Of a stretch of 64,000 bases of DNA, positions 12,451 through 25,696 are shown in pieces; position 1 is the first letter of the stretch, and every line of letters starts with the position of its first letter. The position numbers were made by a program, and so were the translations under genes. Under the pieces are notes generated by a model. The model made no database searches, was not told the DNA's origin, and worked only from the letters and a program-made list of their open reading frames with translations. This stretch comes from Trematomus loennbergii (Eukaryota; Chordata; Actinopteri; Perciformes; Nototheniidae), in contig JAAOOA010000444.1 of assembly GCA_012861695.1 (NCBI GenBank), positions 250,001-314,000 on the forward strand. Reading direction: 5' to 3'.

Positions 12451-13293
12451 ACACACAGGATTGATACACCAGAGGTTTTTGGATTCCCTTGCGTTTATAT
12501 TCAAGTCCTTTGTGCTGGAAAGTGACTGCAAACACATTTTCTGGACTATTGGACTAAAGCCCTCTTGCTTTATTTCCCTTTCCCTCTGGTTTCTGCCCCG
12601 GACGCTCTCTTCCCTCTCCGTCTGACTCTCCATCTTCTCCTCCCACATGTTTCCTGGTTGCATGCTGCAGAGCGCTGGATTTGGATGAAATCTAACATGA
12701 CAGCTTCCACGGCGGTGGCAGGAAGGCACATGTATTTTTGGGAGTTTACATCTCGAGGACACCCTCTCACTTCCTCTGACACTGTCCGGAGGTTAGAGAG
12801 GCTTCTTTCTTTTCTTTTTTTACTTTCTATAAATACTGCTCTGCAGAAATAACCTGCACATGCATACTGCATGTGGGCCAGACTCAGGCGCTATCGTCAC
12901 GTGTCAGCAGCTTTTCCTGGTTACATTTAACATTTCATGAGCGGGAAGGAATGACAAGAAGAGACAAAAAAGAGGATGATGGCGTGTTACATCAAAAGGA
13001 ACCAGATTTACAATTTAATATATTAAAATAAGTGTTTTAGAAGAAGCTTAACCACGCAAAATGTAGATTTCTACAAGAGCTGAGATCAAAGTGACTTTTC
13101 CAAGCTCATTCATCCGTTCTCATCCATTCTATGATTAAGCTATGCTGCTTATCTGTATGTGGGGTAACAAACTTCATTTTACAAAGTGTTGCTTCATCAA
13201 AATGTAGGCCTTTATTTATTGCAAGAAACACTTTTATTTATTAGGCAAACCTTTTAACCTCTGTCTGAAACTTTGGGATTTTAACTTTTGCAG

Positions 13294-13867
13294 TAGGGCT
13301 GCACGATTTGGGGAAATAATGGAATTGTGATTTTTCTGACAGATATTGCGATTCGATTTGCGATATTTGTTTTTAAGCGACCCAACGGAAGTTTATTGTA
13401 AAATGCGGCCATATCTCCGGCTAGGAAGGTCGTATCAACGTGCTCCCGTCTCTAGCACCCCCGCAGCCCGAGCTACGAGTGAAAGAACTAAACTTACATG
13501 AAACTTCCGTTGGGTTGCTTTAAAGTCAAGCTTCAGTTTAAGATTCACCCTGTAATAGATACATGTGATGGAGCATTACTAACCTGACTCAGATGCTTTG
13601 TTTCACCAAAGCATCTAGGAAAGCTCCATTGGAAGACATTTGGAAAAGTATTTCAAAACACTTGGCAGGTGATTGGATCAATCTGTCTATCATCTACTAT
13701 CATGGGCCACTTCTGATTGGTTAACAATGGCTGGTACATGTGGAGCACAGCACTTCTGATTGGTGTGGATGACTGACACACAAGAAGAAAAGCAGGCTTT
13801 GCGATTTGATAATTGCATCATTTAAAATCGCGATTTCGATTTAAAATCGATTAATCTTTCAGCCCTA
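13294..13867. mobile_element. hAT-type MITE with 8-bp target duplication
   Basis: The termini TAGGGCTGCACGATTT and CAGCCCTA are inverted. The flanks TTTTGCAG (13286-13293) and CTTTGCAG (13868-13875) agree in seven of eight bases, as expected for an hAT target duplication. A shorter palindromic element sits inside at 13377-13518. The next bases (to 13935) are the end of a TTAAAGAAGCCC-type element, so the hAT element landed inside one. Confidence 0.87.
13377..13518. mobile_element. Small inverted-repeat element nested in the hAT MITE
   Basis: The termini GCGACCCAACGGAAGTTT and its inverted counterpart (AAACTTCCGTTGGGTTGC) bound 142 bp, and TTTAA flanks both sides. The interior has no coding capacity. 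Confidence 0.75.
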
Positions 13868-14616
13868 CTTTGCAGACCATTTACATGCACTGAAACCTAT
13901 AGAACACACTACAGCAGAATAGGGCTTCTTTAAACTTCAACTGTTCCCCAACAAATGTTAAGTTAATTGTAGTTTTACGGTGAGAAAACTAGTCACTTTG
14001 CTCTGACACAAAGGTGTTTTAACCACATTTAGTTTAAGACTATGCAGCCGAGACAATAAACAAAAACCTTACATTTCATTAATAAAAAGTGCAATTACCT
14101 ATTCTTTATAATTTCTCCACGCCATGATGAATGATGGGTCTTTTGTTTTAAAAATAAATCAAATAAATGTGCTTTTCTCTGTTAGATATCATTGGAAAAT
14201 GGAATATCTAATAAAAAACTGTCATTTTAAAGTGTCGCTGTATGGCTATGAAAGCAAAGACATGAATTCATTGATTAATTGGACAAAATTTAAATATGAT
14301 TCTGCAAGTAAAATGCATCCCTACATCTGAACAGAGAATAGTTTGACAAATACTCTCAATTAGGAATCTTTAGGAACATTAACAGAGAAGGAGTGTTCTA
14401 TGTGTTCCTGTAACGTGAAATATAAACCAGATGAAACACCTCCGTCTTTCTGAGGGACGTCGGTTCAGAGTGCTTCATCCAAATCACATCACAGGTTCAG
14501 ACAGAAGTAGGCCGACATCTGTAACAAGGGGGGGGGGGTTCTAATTTAGTTCAGAAATTAGAACGATGCAAATGAACAGAGAACAAGGAGAAGGAAATAG
14601 GCTCAGAGATAAAACC

Positions 14617-16050
14617 ACAGGGTGGGAGAAGTACTACGATATTGTACTTGAGTAAAAAGTAAAAGTACTCAGATCTTGTACTTAAGTAAAAGTAGAAGTA
14701 CTCAGATCTTGTACTTGAGTAAAAGTCGAAGTACTCAGATCTTGTACTTGAGTAAAAGTCGAAGTACTCAGATCTTGTACTTGAGTAAAAGTCGAAGTAC
14801 TCAGATCTTGTACTTGAGTGAAAGTAGAAGTACTCAGATCTGGTAGTTGAGTAAAAGTAGAAGTACTCAGATCTGGTAGTTGAGTAAAAGTAGAAGTACT
14901 CAGATCTTGTTCTTGACTAAAAGTAGAAGTACTCAGATCTTGTTCTTGACTAAAAGTAGAAGTACTCAGATCTTGTACTTGAGTGAAAGTAGAAGTACTT
15001 AGATCTTGTACTTGAGTGAAAGTAGAAGTACTCAGATCTGGTAGTTGAGTAAAAGTAGAAGTACTCAGATCTGGTAGTTGAGTAAAAGTAGAAGTACTCA
15101 GATCTTGTACTTGAGTAAAAGTAGAAGTACTCAGATCTTGTACTGGAGTAAAAGTAGAAGTACTCAGATCTGGTAGTTGAGTAAAAGTAGAAGTACTCAG
15201 ATCTGGTAGTTGAGTAAAAGTAGAAGTACTCAGATCTGGTAGTTGAGTAAAAGTAGAAGTACTCAGATCTTGTACTTAAGTAAAAGTAGAAGTACTCAGA
15301 TCTTGTACTTGAGTAAAAGTCGAAGTACTCAGATCTTGTACTTGAGTAAAAGTCGAAGTACTCAGATCTTGTACTTGAGTAAAAGTAGAAGTACTCAGAT
15401 CTGGTACTTGAGTAAAAGTAGAAGTACACAGATCTGGTACTTGAGTTAAAGTAGAAGTACTCAGATCTTGTACTTGAGTAAAAGTAGAAGTACACAGATC
15501 TGGTACTTGAGTTAAAGTAGAAGTACTCAGATCTTGTACTTGAGTAAAAGTAGAAGTACTCAGATCTTGTACTTGAGTAAAAGTAGAAGTGCTCAGGTCT
15601 TGTACTTGAGTAAAAGTAGAAGTACCAGAGTGTAGGAATACTCTGTTACAGTAAAAGTCCTGTATTCAAAATGTTCCTCAAGTAAAATTAGAAAAGTATT
15701 ATCATCAAAATATAGTTAAAGTAGCGACAGTAAAAGTAGTGATTGTGCAGATTGGTCCATTTCAGAATAATATATATGATATGTTTTATAATGATTGATC
15801 ATGAAAGTGTTCTCAAAGCTGGTAAAGGTGCAGCTAGTTTGAATGACTTTGTATACTGCAGGGTAGCTTGTGGATTTACTCCAGGTGGAACTAAAGTCTG
15901 ATTTAACACTTGATTAGATTTCACATCATTCATCCACATCTGTAGAGTAACTAAAGGTATTAAATACATGTAGTGGAGTAAAAGTACACAATGTACCTCT
16001 GAAGTACCTCAAAATTGTAATTAAGTACAATAATTGAGTAAATCTACTTA
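14617..16050. mobile_element. Dispersed ACTTGAGTA-type DNA element with 33-bp expansion
   Basis: This is the reverse-complement counterpart of the element at 45774-46367. Both share a non-repeated body (15640-16050 here) and terminal words such as GTACTTGAGTAAA. Such elements are common in fish genomes and have no coding capacity. Positions 14633-15630 are an array of about 30 copies of a 33-bp unit (AGATCTTGTACTTGAGTA followed by AAAGTAGAAGTACTC). The minus-strand open frame here (14950-15495, repeating YFYFYSSTRSE) is a by-product of the 33-bp period. Confidence 0.85.
14633..15630 (+). repeat. 33-bp tandem repeat, about 30 copies
   Basis: Units of 33 bp differ by substitutions such as TTGTACTTGAG versus TGGTAGTTGAG and AGTAGAAG versus AGTCGAAG. 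The pattern of variants is itself patchy, with runs of like units. The repeat lies at one end of the transposon and is not present at this copy number in the copy near 46 kb. Confidence 0.95.
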
Positions 16051-16613
16051 TAATATTTAAAAGAATAAATGGATTAAAGGGAAATAAAGACTTTAACCCA
16101 GACCGTTTGGGGAATAAAAGAGACGGTAAACAATGACAGAAACATCTGAAGTCAACAAGAAGCACAACAGACGTCAAACCTCCAGAGACGTTGGAGACTC
16201 AAGAGAACAACGTAGAAACAGAGAAGTCTGAAACCGAGGAGGAGATCAAACCTCTGATGGGAGAGTTGTCTGGGTTTAGATTCTCTGAACAAAGGCTAAC
16301 AACACATGAAACTAGGAGAGAGGCGTAAATATAAACCTAACAGGAGACAGAAATAATCCAGAGGGAATAAAACAAAGTGTGTGATCCCAAAGGAGAAAGA
16401 AAGAGACATCAGAAAATACAACGACAGGAATAGATATCTAACTACATATATAGATAAAAGTAAAGACTATAAGAGAAGAATGGCTGTTCTGCAGAACTCT
16501 TTATCTGAACCAGAATGTAGTAATTATTAATATTATATAAGATGTTAAATCTTTATTTAAATGAATAAAACAAGCAAAAATAAATGAAATTAAAAAATTA
16601 CTAATGTAAGAAG

Positions 16614-17109
16614 TTAAAGGGGACCTATCATGCAAAATGCACTTTTGTACGTCTTTTATACATGAATATGTGTCCCCGGTGTTCCAGGGAACTCACCAAG
16701 TGTCAGAAAACACAACCCTCTCTATTTTCCTCCATACCCAAATCTCTAAAAAAGGGGCTGCAACAGATCTGATAAAAACTGATCCAGATTTGAACACTGT
16801 CCTGACGTCAGGACGGTGGCGCTACGGCTATTGGGCCAACTCCACCAATCAGGAGGAGACAGCCACGGCCATTGCTGTTCGAAAGCACTGGAGACGCTGT
16901 AGTACATATGCCAGGCCTGTAGGTGGTGCTGTTCTCACAGAATCAGCCCTTGCTAAAACAGAGCTATAAATTGTCAAATTGAGCAAAATGAGGCATAGCT
17001 AAAATGCATGATCTGTTTGGTATTTTGAAAAAAAAAAGTATAAATATGCCTTATATAGGTATGGTCCTACACTATATTATTCAAATATAGCATGATAGGT
17101 CCACTTTAA
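16614..17109. mobile_element. TTAA MITE family 1, copy A
   Basis: The ends are TTAAAGGGGACCTATCATGC and, reverse-complemented, TTAAAGTGGACCTATCATGC, so TTAA flanks imperfect inverted termini of about 20 bp. Related copies are at 31788, 33984 and 58313. The 110-codon frame within it also occurs in the other copies only because of shared sequence. It contains a 16-bp palindrome with a perfect TGACGTCA. Confidence 0.9.
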
Positions 17110-18124
17110 AGTAAGAATGTGCCATACAAAAATAAATTACATTCAATATATACAATTAAATAAATAACATTTCTAATAAAACATAAAAAGTAAAATGGAA
17201 TACAATACAGATTTTATATATTTATTGTCAAAGCATTTAATGTATTCATTGCTATCGGGATGTTAAGAGCATTCCATGGAATATAACAAAAAGGGTTTCT
17301 GAAGTGAACCATACCTTTAAAAGATAAAAAAAAAAGATTATTGAAATAAAACATATTCCTCGATATATAAATAGGGATTATAATTACAAATAAAACACTA
17401 ACAGATTAAGAGTTAGATTACTGTTTCCTTGCACTGAGATTCTGCTGCATTCACCATCTCACAAGTTCACAAAAACATCAGAAACTGCGTAAACAGATCA
17501 GGACGAGAGACGAGGCTCAGCGAGATTCAAAGACTCCACGATAAGGCAATCTGCAGCAGACATCACGTCTAAAAATAGAAACCAAACATCATCGGAGAAT
17601 TCCTGCTGCCGTGTGAAACTCCTCCGAGTTAACTTCATTTAGCTCTGAAACCCAAATCAGGCAATTTTTGAAAACAGCTGATGCACAGGAGGAAGAGGAA
17701 GAGGAGGAGGAGCATGTGGAGGTAAAGGAGGAAGCACTGATGCATTCTGGCGCAGTTTCTGCTGCAGGAAGTCCCTGAGCTGCAGCAGCATGCATGTCCA
17801 GAAACAGAGAGGGGGAGGGGGGTCAGACCTGAGAGGAGAGAAAAAGAACTGGAGGGAGATCACAGAGACACTTTTATTGTATTTATTTTTACTTTATCTT
17901 ATTTGAGTCTTATTTTAATGTTTTATTAAGTGAAGCAAAAAAAAAGGAAAGTCTTTTTTTAGTAAATTATTCTACTTAAATTATTTATTCTTTTCTTTTA
18001 AAATTCAGATTCTAATCCCTTTTAAAAAATATTGCATGCATACATTTTTGACCTCAGTAAAAGCACAAAAGTAATCATGATCCAAATGCAATTAAAATAC
18101 CAAAAGTAAAAGTACGTCTTGAGT

Positions 18125-18818
18125 TTAAAGTGGACCTATTATGTTATATTGGAAACATATATTGTAGGGCCATACCTATACAAAACATGTCTGTGAAGTG
18201 TTTTGCTTAAAATACCAAACAGATCCCCATTGTAGCCATGCCTCATACTGCTCATACCCCTCTATTCCAGACCTGTTAGAGAAACAAGGATTTTGGATCC
18301 TTAGCTTGAAAAAAAAAAAAAGAGGAGGCGGAGCTAATGCCTGATCAGAATGCTACCGGAGATTAAGTTAAATTCTGCTGTGATAAAACGCCATCCTGTT
18401 CTAAACTACATCAAGGATTATTTCTGAAACAGTATGGAGCTCAAATGCTTTTTCTCTTGTGGGTTTATCACAAGGTGAGTTCCTTTTTTTATGTCCTGCT
18501 TTTTAAACACATGTGCTCTCCAGTACAGGTTAGCTCTGAGTGTTAGCGAGGCGTGCTAATGTAAACAAAGACGAGATTACGTCCAAAACACGCCAGGCAT
18601 TGTTTCTGATAGCGACTTTCTGTGGGTCCGCCGCCGATTTGACGTCATATCGGCAGCAAATCTGTATCCGCTCGTTGTACCCCTGTTTTTAAAAGATTTG
18701 GGTACGGAGGAAAAGGGAGAGGGTTTTATTTTCTGACGCTGCGTGAGTTCCCCGACACACCGGGGACACATATTTATGTATAAAAGACATCACAAAGTGC
18801 ATTTTGCATGATAGGTCT
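18125..18818. mobile_element. TTAA MITE family 2, inverted copy
   Basis: The reverse complement of the element at 38111-38793. The left TTAA is at 18125-18128. The other terminus is altered (CATGATAGGTCTGATATAGG), so that end has decayed or been replaced. Confidence 0.85.
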
Positions 18819-19335
18819 GATATAGGTATGATAGGTAAATGTATACTTTTCCAACTCTGACTCCTTTTCTTTGACTTTGACGCATTTGTCAACTCCACGC
18901 ATCATATACAGATTAAAAACATCCAGTGTCACCTTCCAGAGTTTTCTTAAATGTTATTAACTGTATGACAGGGCAGTGTGTGAGGGGTCAAAGGTCAGAG
19001 AGGTCGCAGCTTTAGACCTAACACACTTAGCTATTTGATCAACCTCTGGAACAAGCTAAACTAGTTATACATATATTTATTCTTCACTGTCGGGTCACTC
19101 ATTACTGGATCAGTGAGCTGCATGAGATACTGACGGGCTGTCAGGAGAGAGAGAGAGGGAGAGAGGAAAAGAGAGAGCTTCCGCTCATTTCTCCCGTGTT
19201 ATTCTCCAAAGTTAATGTAAACTTGAATAATGTACTTCATTTGAATGTAATAATTATGTTGGTTGTTGTTTGTGGAAGCGCCAGTGAATGAGCCCCTTTA
19301 ACTGAGTTTTAAACATCACTTTAAATGGAAGATCC

Positions 19336-19432
19336 CCATAGGCCCCGCCCACTCGATCGGATCGGCGATCGGTATCGGCCGATTCTGATTCCAGCGATCG
19401 GCCCCAAAATTGGCGATCGGAGCATCCCTAAT
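19336..19432 (-). mobile_element. hAT-type terminal fragment
   Basis: The minus strand begins TAGGGATGCTCCGATCGCC and continues with repeated GATCGGC words, as at one end of a common fish hAT family. The other end is missing. Confidence 0.5.
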
Positions 19433-20357
19433 TTATAAGGATCAAAAAACACCACAGTGGCTCCATAGATGATAAAATGTATAGCGAGAAGCTGAAACAA
19501 GAACAAACAAATAGTTTATATATTTGTTTTATTAAAATGATTTAAAAAATGACAACACTCATTAACAAGGATATTAAATTGGCAAAAAAGGCAGTAAATC
19601 CTCACTTTTGAGATAAAATCAACAAATATTTGAAAATGTTTGGCTTGATAAATGAGCTACTCAAATAATAATTCATCAAAACTCTTGTAGATTGATTTTC
19701 TGTCAGAGAAAGTCACAAACTGAAATCTGAGAAGAGGTGAAACAGCGCCAGTTGCTTTGAGGGACAGGGGAACTGTGGGGAAAAGTGGAAACATCTAGAT
19801 TTAATACAGAAACAAGCAGAGACAGGATCCTCATTGGAAGTCGTTCATCCTGTCCTCTGCCTGCAGGACGCTCGGTGAAGCGGTTTTTTATTTTGGACCG
19901 ACGTCAAGCGCCATGAGCCAAAATCACACACTCTGATCTACATTTGGGAAAAAACACACTCTCATATGCTTTTCTATTATTGGTTCAGGCAGGAACAATA
20001 AGACGACGGCACGTTAGAAGCAGCTCGTGCAACCTTAGCTCCTCTCGCTGTATCGATTTCTAGTCGTAAAGCTGCTGCTCTGTGCACCAAATGCAACGTG
20101 CAAAATCTCTGGAGTAAAAGTATTTTGTCAACTGAGCACAAAAACAACTCGCTTAACCAGCAACGTATTTAAAGTTTGCACGATAAATCAGTGTGTAAGA
20201 GCAGGTGTCACATTCTATACTTCAGAATTAAACTGGATTATAAAACAGTGAGATGTGTATTGGTGAACACATTAAATCTTAACAGTTACCGTCACCCTAA
20301 CTCCATTAGGTGGAGAAACTTGGAATAGTTTGGGGAACTGGATATATGATCTGATTT

Positions 20358-20358
<1 letters not shown>

Positions 20359-20401
<43 letters not shown>

Positions 20402-20492
20402 ACACTGAATCCTGTTATAAATAAGCTTTAACTTAATTGCATTCCCCAACTGGGAGGAACAAACATAGGGCCAGCATATTTATTGCCACTCA

Positions 20493-20550
<58 letters not shown>

Positions 20551-20561
20551 TGTGTGTGTGT

Positions 20562-20604
<43 letters not shown>
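20359..20604. repeat. (CA)n and (TG)n microsatellites in close inverted arrangement
   Basis: A (CA)n run at 20359-20403 and a (TG)n run at 20496-20604, about 90 bp apart. In single-stranded form they could pair. Confidence 0.95.
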
Positions 20605-20606
<2 letters not shown>

Positions 20607-21175
20607 CAAAAATACGAAGACATAAAATACAAATACATATTCCAGTTAATGAGAAAACAGAAAGTATGGGGCGGGCATGAATACTTATGTCAGTAAGGCC
20701 AGTACTTGAGTAAATGTACTTCAAAAAAATTGCATATTGGAGCAAGTTGCAGGAAAAAGAAAAAAGTAAATGTATAATAAGAAAATGCTCAGTGGAATAT
20801 CTGCTGTATATCAGAGGGGTGAGCTGTGCATTTAAAGATATAAATGAGAAGGGTTATATGAGGAGAAGGGGGGGTGGGGGTATCAGGGGAAAAGGGCATA
20901 TTCTCCTCAGCATTAAGCCTCCTCCTGCCTCATGCTATTTATAAAAACATGCAGGTTTACGAGCAGCCGAGTCATGCTCACGCAGGCATGACCTCGGCTC
21001 TGATTCTGGTCATGCTGCGGTTTGTGAAGCCCGTTATCTTCCAGGTCTCTGAGGACGGAGATCCTCCAGCAGCTGCTCTCTCTCCGGGTCGCAGGAGGAA
21101 GAGAACCTGCAACCTTTAGACCAGGACTATCTCAGAAGCTCACGCACTGTTTACCAGTGGTTAGCAACGTGAGGC

Positions 21176-21592
21176 TTGGAACTACAGCACGGTCACGTGA
21201 CTTCACCTCGCTAAGCTAAAGGCGGCTAACGTTGGATTATAAAGGAACAACAGCACGGTCACATGACTTCACGTCACCACCGCTAAGCTAAAGGTGGCTA
21301 ACGTTGGGCTATAAAGGAACTACAGCACGGTCACATAACTTCACGTCACCACAGCTAAGCTAAAGGCGGCTAACGTTGGGCTATAAAGGAACTACAGCAC
21401 GGTCACATGACTTCACGTCACCACCGCTAAGCTAAAGGCGGCTAATGTTGGGCTATAAAGGAACTACAGCACGGTCACATGACTTCACGTCACCACCGCT
21501 AAGCTAAAGGCAGCTAATGTTGGGCAATAAAGGAACTCCAGCAAGGTCACATGACTTCACGTCACCACCGCTAAGCTAAAGGCGGCTAATGG
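21176..21592 (+). repeat. Second 72-bp satellite array, about 6 monomers
   Basis: The same monomer family as at 6859-8442, in the same orientation, about 12.7 kb away. Copies are more diverged: one is shortened near 21200, and others carry AACGTT or GGCAATAAA variants. The first copy has GTCACGTGAC in place of GTCACATGAC. The array ends at GGCGGCTAATGGG. Confidence 0.95.
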
Positions 21593-23827
21593 GTGCTTGA
21601 TTGTTGCTCTGACAAAACAAGCTATTCAAAACACGTCATATTGAGCTTTTTATGATATTCTGTTGTTTTAAAAAAATAATAATGAATGAGTCCAACAAAT
21701 AATCAAGACATAGAAAAATAATCATTCTTACTTGCATCCCTGCTTCCACATCTACACTGAAGCTATAACCGCTGACTGAAGATCACAAAAAGGCGTTTTA
21801 TTAAGTGTGGCCGTTTCCCTTACCTCAACTATTAGGAACCAGACTTTAACCCGAGTCATTGTATATATTGGACCTATTTACACACATTATAAAAGCTGGT
21901 GGTGCCATAACAAAGGTCATATCTGCTACCAAGAAACTATTACCTTCCTCCTCTCATGCTGAGAACTACGGTCTGGATAAGACTTGGAGTGATGTCTTCC
22001 AGAGCTCTAGATCAGGACTATAATACGTATCATCTCTGGTTGATAACAATGAGCCCAAAGGATGTCAAAGTCAATGCCTCGTAAAACAGGACGAAGGAGA
22101 ACAGACGGACTGAAGATTCTAATTGTCCTTAAAGACGTCAAAAAAGCTCCGGTTCTTTGGAAAGAGAGACATCATCCAGTCGTCACTAGAGGAAATGCTT
22201 CTCTTATTTCGACAAAATGCTAATAAAACACAACATTTCCCATTCACTATTTCAGTCAGAATATGAATGCAATGAAGGCAAATGTATTCTGTGTTATCTC
22301 ATGTCGCAAGCGTTGAAAACGGCCCTGAGGAGGTCTTTGAAGGCAGCACGAGAATCATCGTAATTATGCCTTTGGTGAATATTCCACACATTAATTCCCC
22401 TTTGTTTTGTGTATGGAAATGTCCTCATGAATCTTGCGTTTGGATGAAGCTGTCACTTCCCTCTGCTCTAATTCATCTCCATCCCAGATTAATTATGGAC
22501 ATTTCGGGAGATTTGTCAGGAGTTCTGTAACATTTCTGCAAAAGTCTCTGAAGATGGGAGGAAATGTTTTCATTAATGCTCCCTCGTGTTCGTGCATATC
22601 AACTATTCTCATTATTTTAACTGAATAATATCATGTAACGTTAATTTATAAAGAGCTATTTTTTACTTCATTGATCAAAATTCTAAAAACAAGAAATCAC
22701 AACCGTGTTCATATACTGAAATTGAACTGAGGGAATTATAAACACAAATCAGATAAAAATATATAATAATACTAATATAAAAATAAACTATAGAACATAA
22801 TTTTAAAATTGTTAAAAAAAAAAAAATACTAATAAATAAATCAATAAAAAGAACGTGTGAAATCAGCAATTAGGTTGCAGAAATATTTCTAAAGTTGATG
22901 GGCTTTTTTTTATTGTTAATGTCATTGAAAAAGACCAAAAAATACTGAAGACATTTGTGCATGAAATATTTACCAAATATAATCAATTTTCTTTCCAAAT
23001 CCAGGTTTTTGTTCACAAATCGAAGGTCATGTTTTATTTTATCATATGCAGGGTTTTTTTGTTACATGGATGTGCTGTGAAGCGATAATTATCTGACCAT
23101 AAAGTCAGATTGTTCTGCAGCTCTCAGCATTTCAGGTTGTGCTGCACAGCAACACATCGAGCACAACGAGCAGATCGATGGAGCAGCAGCCTGAAAATAA
23201 AAGTCTCTCCACATGAAGCTCCTCTCACATGAATCAAGCAACAATCCCCAGAAGCTCAGCGGGCCCCAGGAGTCCCCTGATCACCCCGGGGCCCAGAGCC
23301 AGCCTGAGAGGCCCTGAGAAGCTCTGATCTATGGAGGGGGGAGGATGTCAGAGAGGCATGTCACTTTGATTCAACGCCTGCAGACCAACGTGTGAGATGC
23401 AAGCTGTGAAATAAACAAATCAATATTTCTGAGCGCTGCACACAGCCTCCCTCTCCTCCCAGAGGCCTGGATTACACGCACGGGACAAAAGGAAGTCATA
23501 CAATACATGACTGTGATGCTGATTGTACTAAAGTACAGTATGTTAGGGCAACGCTGCCAAATATGCCCCACTCTGTTCTAGTGCGGTTTTGTGCACGGAT
23601 GAAAAGGCTGCAGAACATTTACATAAAACATATCTGCTGCTCTGAGGTGCTTACTACCAAACTGAAGGCTCCAGAAGGAAATATATCTCCAGTTATGGCT
23701 GCACAATATATCGTTTCAGCATCAAAATTGCAATGTGTTCATGAACCATTAATTATAATCGCAGTACGGCAATGTCAAGCATAACACTTCTACTTTTTGC
23801 TGCACGATACAAAAGGAGTTCCTTTCC

Positions 23828-24220
23828 CATAAATGGGGTGAAGCCTGCGAGCTAGTTCAGGCAGTCAACTCGAGCACTTATGCTGCATTCATACATAACG
23901 CCCCTTGCCACTCTACAACCAACCAAACAGAGTCTCCTTAATATGCCGCTCTATTTAACCTGCCAGATATCTCTCTATGCATTGCTTACTGCTGCTATCG
24001 CTGCAGCTACTTCCACGTCGCTGCTGCTTGCCTGCCCCACCACCACCCCAGCTTCCCCCAGCTTCCAGCTTCCACCTGTAGGCTCGGGGGTTAGTTATTT
24101 AATCATCACTCATCGTGCTATGTATATCTGTGGAGTGATGAGGCCCGAGCCTAGGCGCCAAACTCAACTATATGCTGCTTCTAATAAACATGTTAAAAAC
24201 ACGTGAGTTGTCTGACTGAA
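23828..24220. mobile_element. LTR-like dispersed repeat, copy 1
   Basis: Same orientation as the copy at 31036-31425 and near-identical apart from small indels in the CCCAGCTTCC region. The surrounding sequence differs, which fixes the shared boundaries. The 108-codon frame here has no recognised domain and is not conserved in frame in the second copy. Confidence 0.5.
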
Positions 24221-25038
24221 CTAATCTATGTGTAAAGTCTTTCTGAAATAAAGCGATGTATTCTGATTTAAGGCTTCTTAGTGACACGTTTGTTACAACA
24301 GAGTGTCATGCATGCAAGTCTCTGCATGCGAAGAGAAACCGTCAATTACTATCATTCCTTTAATTCATCAAAACAACCACAAGGAAAGCGATAGTCAGTC
24401 GACAACACACAATCTGAAACGAGCGTATAAAAGATGGAAATACCCAAAAGGTTGCAAAAAGAAATGAAATGTGAGGAAATATTTTAGACACAAGAAGAAC
24501 GATGTCCAAAAATACGATGTGACCAAAACAGGTCCATATTCGCCATCTTGTGAAAATACACTGTTTTTTTCACATTGCATGCAATATACAGTATATCCCA
24601 ATAAAAAACATCTTTCGTTATACACAGTCTAACCTAGAATTCTGACATGTACTGATAATACCGTGCCATAGTCGGAAGTAATTGCAAGTAAAAGGAGAAA
24701 GATTGCAAAAAACGAAGATTTGGTTGCAAAAAGAACACAACTTCAGTAAATATTGCCATGTATTATAACACAGTTTAACCTGAAAGACTGTCATATACTG
24801 ATAATAAAGTTTGCCTGTTGAAGTATTCTGTCTCCTTTTGTCATACTGCTCTTATTCTTCCATGCTGCTCTCCTTCAATGGAACCAGACACCACACAGAA
24901 AAGATAAAGAAGCAGCAAAGATCTGACGTTCAAACAAAACAGAAGCAGCAGGGATCAGAGAGGCGAGGAGGTGTAAACTTAAGGACTTCCTGTTTTCACA
25001 GTCGTGTGACGGATCCCAGAGTTGAATCCCCCATAGCA

Positions 25039-25160
<122 letters not shown>

Positions 25161-25689
25161 GAGCGAAACTCTCTTGACACGGGGATGTAAAGAGCAGATG
25201 AGAGGGTACGCCGTCTCAGCGTGTCAAGAAAGAAGCGTTTTGTATTCACAGTGATGAGTGCAAACAGCACATGAAAAGGTAACCGGAGTACGATCTAAAT
25301 TAAATGATGTCAAGAGGCGAAGAAGACGAAGTTGTTGGACAAAAGCAAACGCTGATGAGACGCGTGTCAGGAGGAAGGCTGTACAGCTTTGAAGGGAGCT
25401 GTCAAATCTTATAGACAACGTTTCTTCAGGTGTAATATGGAGGATAGAAGCAGCCAGAATTTAAAAAATGTATAACTAGACAAATATGTATATAATCTGC
25501 CATTACATGTACCAAAAGTAATTTAAAAAAAAGATAACATTTGGGTTTAGTAGTATAGTTGATGCAAAGACATGAATACAAGTTGACAAATTCAGATTTA
25601 AAAATTCAGCAATAATAAACCACGAACAACACATGAATAAAAACCCAACGCTGCACAACCATGACACAAAATAATAAATAAAAAAGCAG

Positions 25690-25696
25690 TCTTACC
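25690..25696 (-). other. slc8a3: slc8a3 exon 2 splice donor
   Basis: On the minus strand the coding sequence ends GAGACCTG and is followed by GTAAGA, a strong donor with GT at 25695-25694. The position just after NDET is where SLC8A exon 2 normally ends, before the alternative exon cluster. The partial codon TG left at the junction does not fit the valine usually found here, which would need GT-something. A missing G just before TG would restore it. Confidence 0.75.

Noticed and set aside
14950..15495. 181-codon frame of YFYFYSSTRSE repeats
   Set aside because: It follows from the 33-bp period of a transposon end and is absent from the other copy of the element.
16637..16969. Shared frame starting MHFCTSFIHEYVSPVFQGTH in several places
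   Set aside because: It recurs because it lies in copies of the TTAA MITE; the frames end at different places and show no domain.
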